Source of the DNA: Tannerellaceae bacterium
GTDB taxonomy: Bacteria > Bacteroidota > Bacteroidia > Bacteroidales > Tannerellaceae
Length of the DNA: 8,361 nucleotides
Assembly (NCBI GenBank): GCA_020860805.1
Contig: JAJBTP010000236.1
Span: 1-8,361 of the forward strand
Direction of reading: 5' to 3'
Shown here: in pieces, positions 6,108-8,361 of the stretch
How the letters are laid out: each line of letters begins with the position of its first letter
How positions within the stretch are numbered: position 1 is the stretch's first letter
The notes under the pieces: model-generated
What the model saw: the letters and a program-made list of their open reading frames with translations, nothing else
Databases searched by the model: none
Told to the model about the DNA's origin: nothing
Position numbers and translations under genes: made by a program

Positions 6108-7653
6108 TTAGAATGGAGGTAATCCGTATTTCTTAGCCGGTCTATATTCTTCTTTCAATACAGAGAGTTTCAAGGCATGTAATATCAGTGAGCGGGTTTC
6201 TTTCGGCTCAATGACCGAATCAATAAAGCCACGTGAAGCTGCCACATAGGGGTTCGCAAATTTTTCAATGTATTCTTTTACTTTTTCCTGGCGCATTGCT
6301 TCCTGGTCTTCCGCCTCCATAATCTCCTTACGGAAAATAATGTTTGCCGCACCTTCCGGCCCCATCACTGCAATCTCAGCTCCCGGCCACGCAAACATAA
6401 AGTCTGCACCCAGATGACGTGAATTCATAGCAATATAACCCCCACCGTATGCTTTACGCAGAATAACCGTAATTTTAGGTACAGTTGCTTCCGAATAAGC
6501 ATATAATACTTTCGCTCCGTGACGAATAACTCCGGCATGTTCCTGATCTACACCCGGCAGATAGCCCGGCATATCTTCCAACGTAATAATCGGAATATTA
6601 AAAGAATCACAGAAACGGATAAAACGAGCTGATTTATCAGCACTGTCACAATCCAAAACACCAGCCAATACCATGGGTTGATTAGCTACAAATCCTACGG
6701 TTTCACCATCCATACGACCGAAACCTATCACAATGTTTGCCGCCCACAACTCCTGTACTTCCAGGAAATTTGAGTCATCTACAATACATTTGATTACATC
6801 ACGTACATCATAAGGTTGTTTTGGGTCAGTAGGAACAACTTCGTCTATATTTAATGGAGTAGTAGGTGCTTTCGGTTCAATTGGCTTAGCTTTTTCCAGA
6901 TTATTCCAGGGGATAAAACTTACCAGTGTTTTTACCTGCTCCAGACATTCCTGTTCACTTTTTGCATAAAAATGTGCATTTCCTGTAATTTCGGCATGTA
7001 CACGGGCACCTCCCAGTTCTTCCATAGAGATATCTTCACCCAGTACTGTTTTAATTACATTCGGACCGGTAATAAACATTTTAGAAATATTTTCAACCAC
7101 AAAAACAAAGTCTGTCAATGCGGGAGAATAAACGGCACCACCTGCACAAGGTCCCAGAATCAGTGAAATCTGTGGAATAACACCTGATGCAATAGTATTC
7201 CGGTAGAAAATTTCGCCATATCCGGCCAGGGCTCCTACCCCTTCCTGGATACGGGCTCCTCCCGAATCATTAATTCCAATAATAGGATATTTCATTTTCA
7301 AAGCATGATCCATAATTTTGGTAATCTTACGGGCATGCTGAAGTCCCAGAGAACCTCCGGCAACTGTAAAATCCTGTGCATAAATACATACAGGAGCACC
7401 AAAATAGTACCTGTACCTGTTACGACACCATCTCCGGGAAGGTCCTTCTTATCCATCCCAAAATCACGCCCGTTATGTTTAACGAACATGTCATATTCCT
7501 GAAAAGAGTTTGGGTCTAATAAAGAGAGAATACGTTCACGGGCAGTTAATTTTCCCATCGCTACCTGCTTCTCAATGGCGGCCTCGCCCCCACCCATCTG
7601 CACAACAGCTTTTTTTCTCGTAGCGCTTGAATGTTTTTTTGTAAGTCTGTCAT
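6108..7653 (-). pseudogene. Acyl-CoA carboxylase/decarboxylase carboxyltransferase subunit, two apparent frameshifts
   Basis: The family (PccB/MmdA type, about 510-520 residues) moves a carboxyl group between biotin and an acyl-CoA. Here the coding is spread over three frames. Frame one starts at ATG 7653 with MTDLQKNIQALREKK and leaves frame at the A7 run at 7610-7616. Frame two gives QMGGGEAAIEKQVAMGKLTA to GDGVVTGTGTI and leaves frame at 7401-7404. Frame three gives GAPVCIYAQDFTVAGGSLG to the stop at 6108. One extra base at each site yields 515 residues. Both family oxyanion-hole regions are present, NDSGGARIQEG (about 130-138 of the restored protein) and RKAYGGGYIAM (about 400-410), and no other disruption is seen. 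The ATG lies 19 nt after def. Lesion-free sequence elsewhere suggests either very recent decay or base-calling errors in short homopolymers. Substrate (propionyl-CoA or methylmalonyl-CoA) is not determined. Confidence 0.85.
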
Positions 7654-7672
7654 AATAAACCTGTTATTTTTA

Positions 7673-8230
7673 TCATTTCCCGACGGCTTTAGCCCGGTAT
7701 GAGCAACGAGCCGTGCCTTTTATTATGTTATTTAATCTGGCTTTATTTAATTGGCGTCGGATAGCCGAAATATTATCAATAAATACATGTCCTTCCAGGT
7801 GTTCACACTCATGCTGAACAATACGTGCAGCAAACCCTCCGATAGTTTCCTCATGCTCAGTAAAATCCGCATCCACATATTTAACACGAATGGTAGCAGC
7901 CCGTGATACGGATTCGCGAACACCCGGAAGACTCAGACAACCTTCTTCAAGGGTAATTTTTTCTTCACTTTCTTCTATAATCTCCGGATTAATCATTACC
8001 CGTTTAAAGTCTTTGCATTCCGGAAAATCATTTCCCATAGGACTACCGTCGATAACAAGCATACGGATAGACAATCCTACCTGCGGAGCAGCCAAACCTA
8101 CCCCGTCGGCATTATACATAGTATCAAATATATTGGTGACCAACTCTTTCAGGTTGGGATAATCCTTTGTAATCTCTTCGGTCTCTTTACGTAAGACCTG
8201 TTGACCGTATAAATAAATCGGTAATATCAT
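7673..8230 (-). CDS. def: Peptide deformylase
   Basis: This metalloenzyme removes the formyl group from the N-terminal methionine of new proteins. The 185-residue length is normal. The three family motifs are in order: GVGLAAPQVG (43-52), EEGCLSLPG (95-103) and HECEHLEG (140-147). Cys98, His140 and His144 should bind the metal and Glu141 should be the catalytic base. Motif 3 has Glu143 where most deformylases have Asp (HExDH); this is a mild change that leaves the HExxH core intact. The start follows the ruvX stop by 3 nt, so translation of the two is probably coupled. The carboxyltransferase gene begins 19 nt downstream. The C-terminal tail is basic. Confidence 0.96.
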   Translation of the reverse strand: MILPIYLYGQQVLRKETEEITKDYPNLKELVTNIFDTMYNADGVGLAAPQVGLSIRMLVIDGSPMGNDFPECKDFKRVMINPEIIEESEEKITLEEGCLSLPGVRESVSRAATIRVKYVDADFTEHEETIGGFAARIVQHECEHLEGHVFIDNISAIRRQLNKARLNNIIKGTARCSYRAKAVGK

Positions 8231-8233
8231 ATC

Positions 8234-8361
8234 TTATATTCTATTGAATTTTATACTTTCCATGTAAGATTGCAGAATAATAACCTCACTGATTTCATCT
8301 ACCAAAGCTTTATCCTGCCTCTTTTTCTTTTTCAGTCCTCCTTCCAGCATGGCTTTATGGG
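8234..8361 (-). CDS. ruvX: RuvX/YqgF-family nuclease, C-terminal fragment
   Basis: The last 41 residues and TAA stop of a gene that continues beyond the right edge are present. The ending GGLKKKKRQDKALVDEISEV followed by IILQSYMES matches the conserved C-terminus of the RuvX/YqgF family, where the Asp of the VD pair is one of the RNase H-fold catalytic acids. The family is described as putative Holliday junction resolvase and, in Escherichia coli, as a nuclease for the 5' end of pre-16S rRNA. The rest of the active site lies off the window. The stop is 3 nt before the def ATG, which indicates one operon. The family call rests on this short but distinctive tail and on the neighbourhood. Confidence 0.85.
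   Translation of the reverse strand, partial: HKAMLEGGLKKKKRQDKALVDEISEVIILQSYMESIKFNRI

Noticed and set aside
7298..7603. A separate small gene starting at GTG 7603, followed by a second gene starting at ATG 7313
   Set aside because: Both parts align end to end with one carboxyltransferase family protein. The residues on each side of the breaks are the expected continuation in another frame, so they are pieces of one gene.
7401..7616. Programmed ribosomal frameshifting to join the carboxyltransferase frames
   Set aside because: The second site lacks a slippery heptamer, no stimulatory structure is apparent, and two programmed shifts in a row in a metabolic enzyme would be without precedent that I know of.
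7890..8162. Plus-strand open frame opposite def
   Set aside because: It is antisense to a deformylase with all motifs; the translation is low-information and matches no family I know. Similar short plus-strand frames opposite thrS and the carboxyltransferase gene were dropped for the same reason.

Overview
The window looks like core chromosome of a Bacteroidales-type bacterium (phylum Bacteroidota). The IF3, L35, L20 and threonyl-tRNA synthetase sequences are of that type. A candidate promoter follows the Bacteroides -33/-7 pattern, and start codons mostly lack Shine-Dalgarno sequences. The order ruvX, def, TPR protein, thrS, infC, rpmI, rplT is one I recall from Bacteroides-like genomes. The family or genus cannot be settled from this window.

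Everything from about 225 to the right edge reads on the minus strand, so transcription runs right to left. It starts with the 3' end of ruvX (yqgF), then def, 3 nt away. Next come a carboxyltransferase subunit of a biotin-dependent acyl-CoA carboxylase/decarboxylase and its biotin carrier protein, then a secreted 707-residue TPR protein. After a 69-nt gap with a plausible promoter follows the translation cluster thrS-infC-rpmI-rplT. It ends at a strong hairpin terminator at 168-212. Left of that terminator, the last 53 codons of a convergent plus-strand membrane protein run in from the left edge.

The translation genes form a coherent group: threonine charging, initiation factor 3, and large-subunit proteins L35 and L20. 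Deformylase and the RuvX/YqgF nuclease (linked to 16S rRNA maturation) extend the theme. The carboxylase pair is the metabolic exception between def and the TPR gene, and has no biotin carboxylase or membrane decarboxylase subunit beside it.

Two things stand out. First, the carboxyltransferase gene is out of frame at two places, an A7 run and a T4 run on its coding strand. Adding one base at each restores a normal 515-residue protein. Second, the L35-L20 spacer carries a near-perfect 20-bp direct repeat, each copy able to form a hairpin, and a separate GC-cored hairpin lies between infC and rpmI. These are candidate RNA elements for control of the ribosomal-protein genes. I see no mobile element, CRISPR array, tRNA or rRNA, and no clear sign of a novel multi-gene system.
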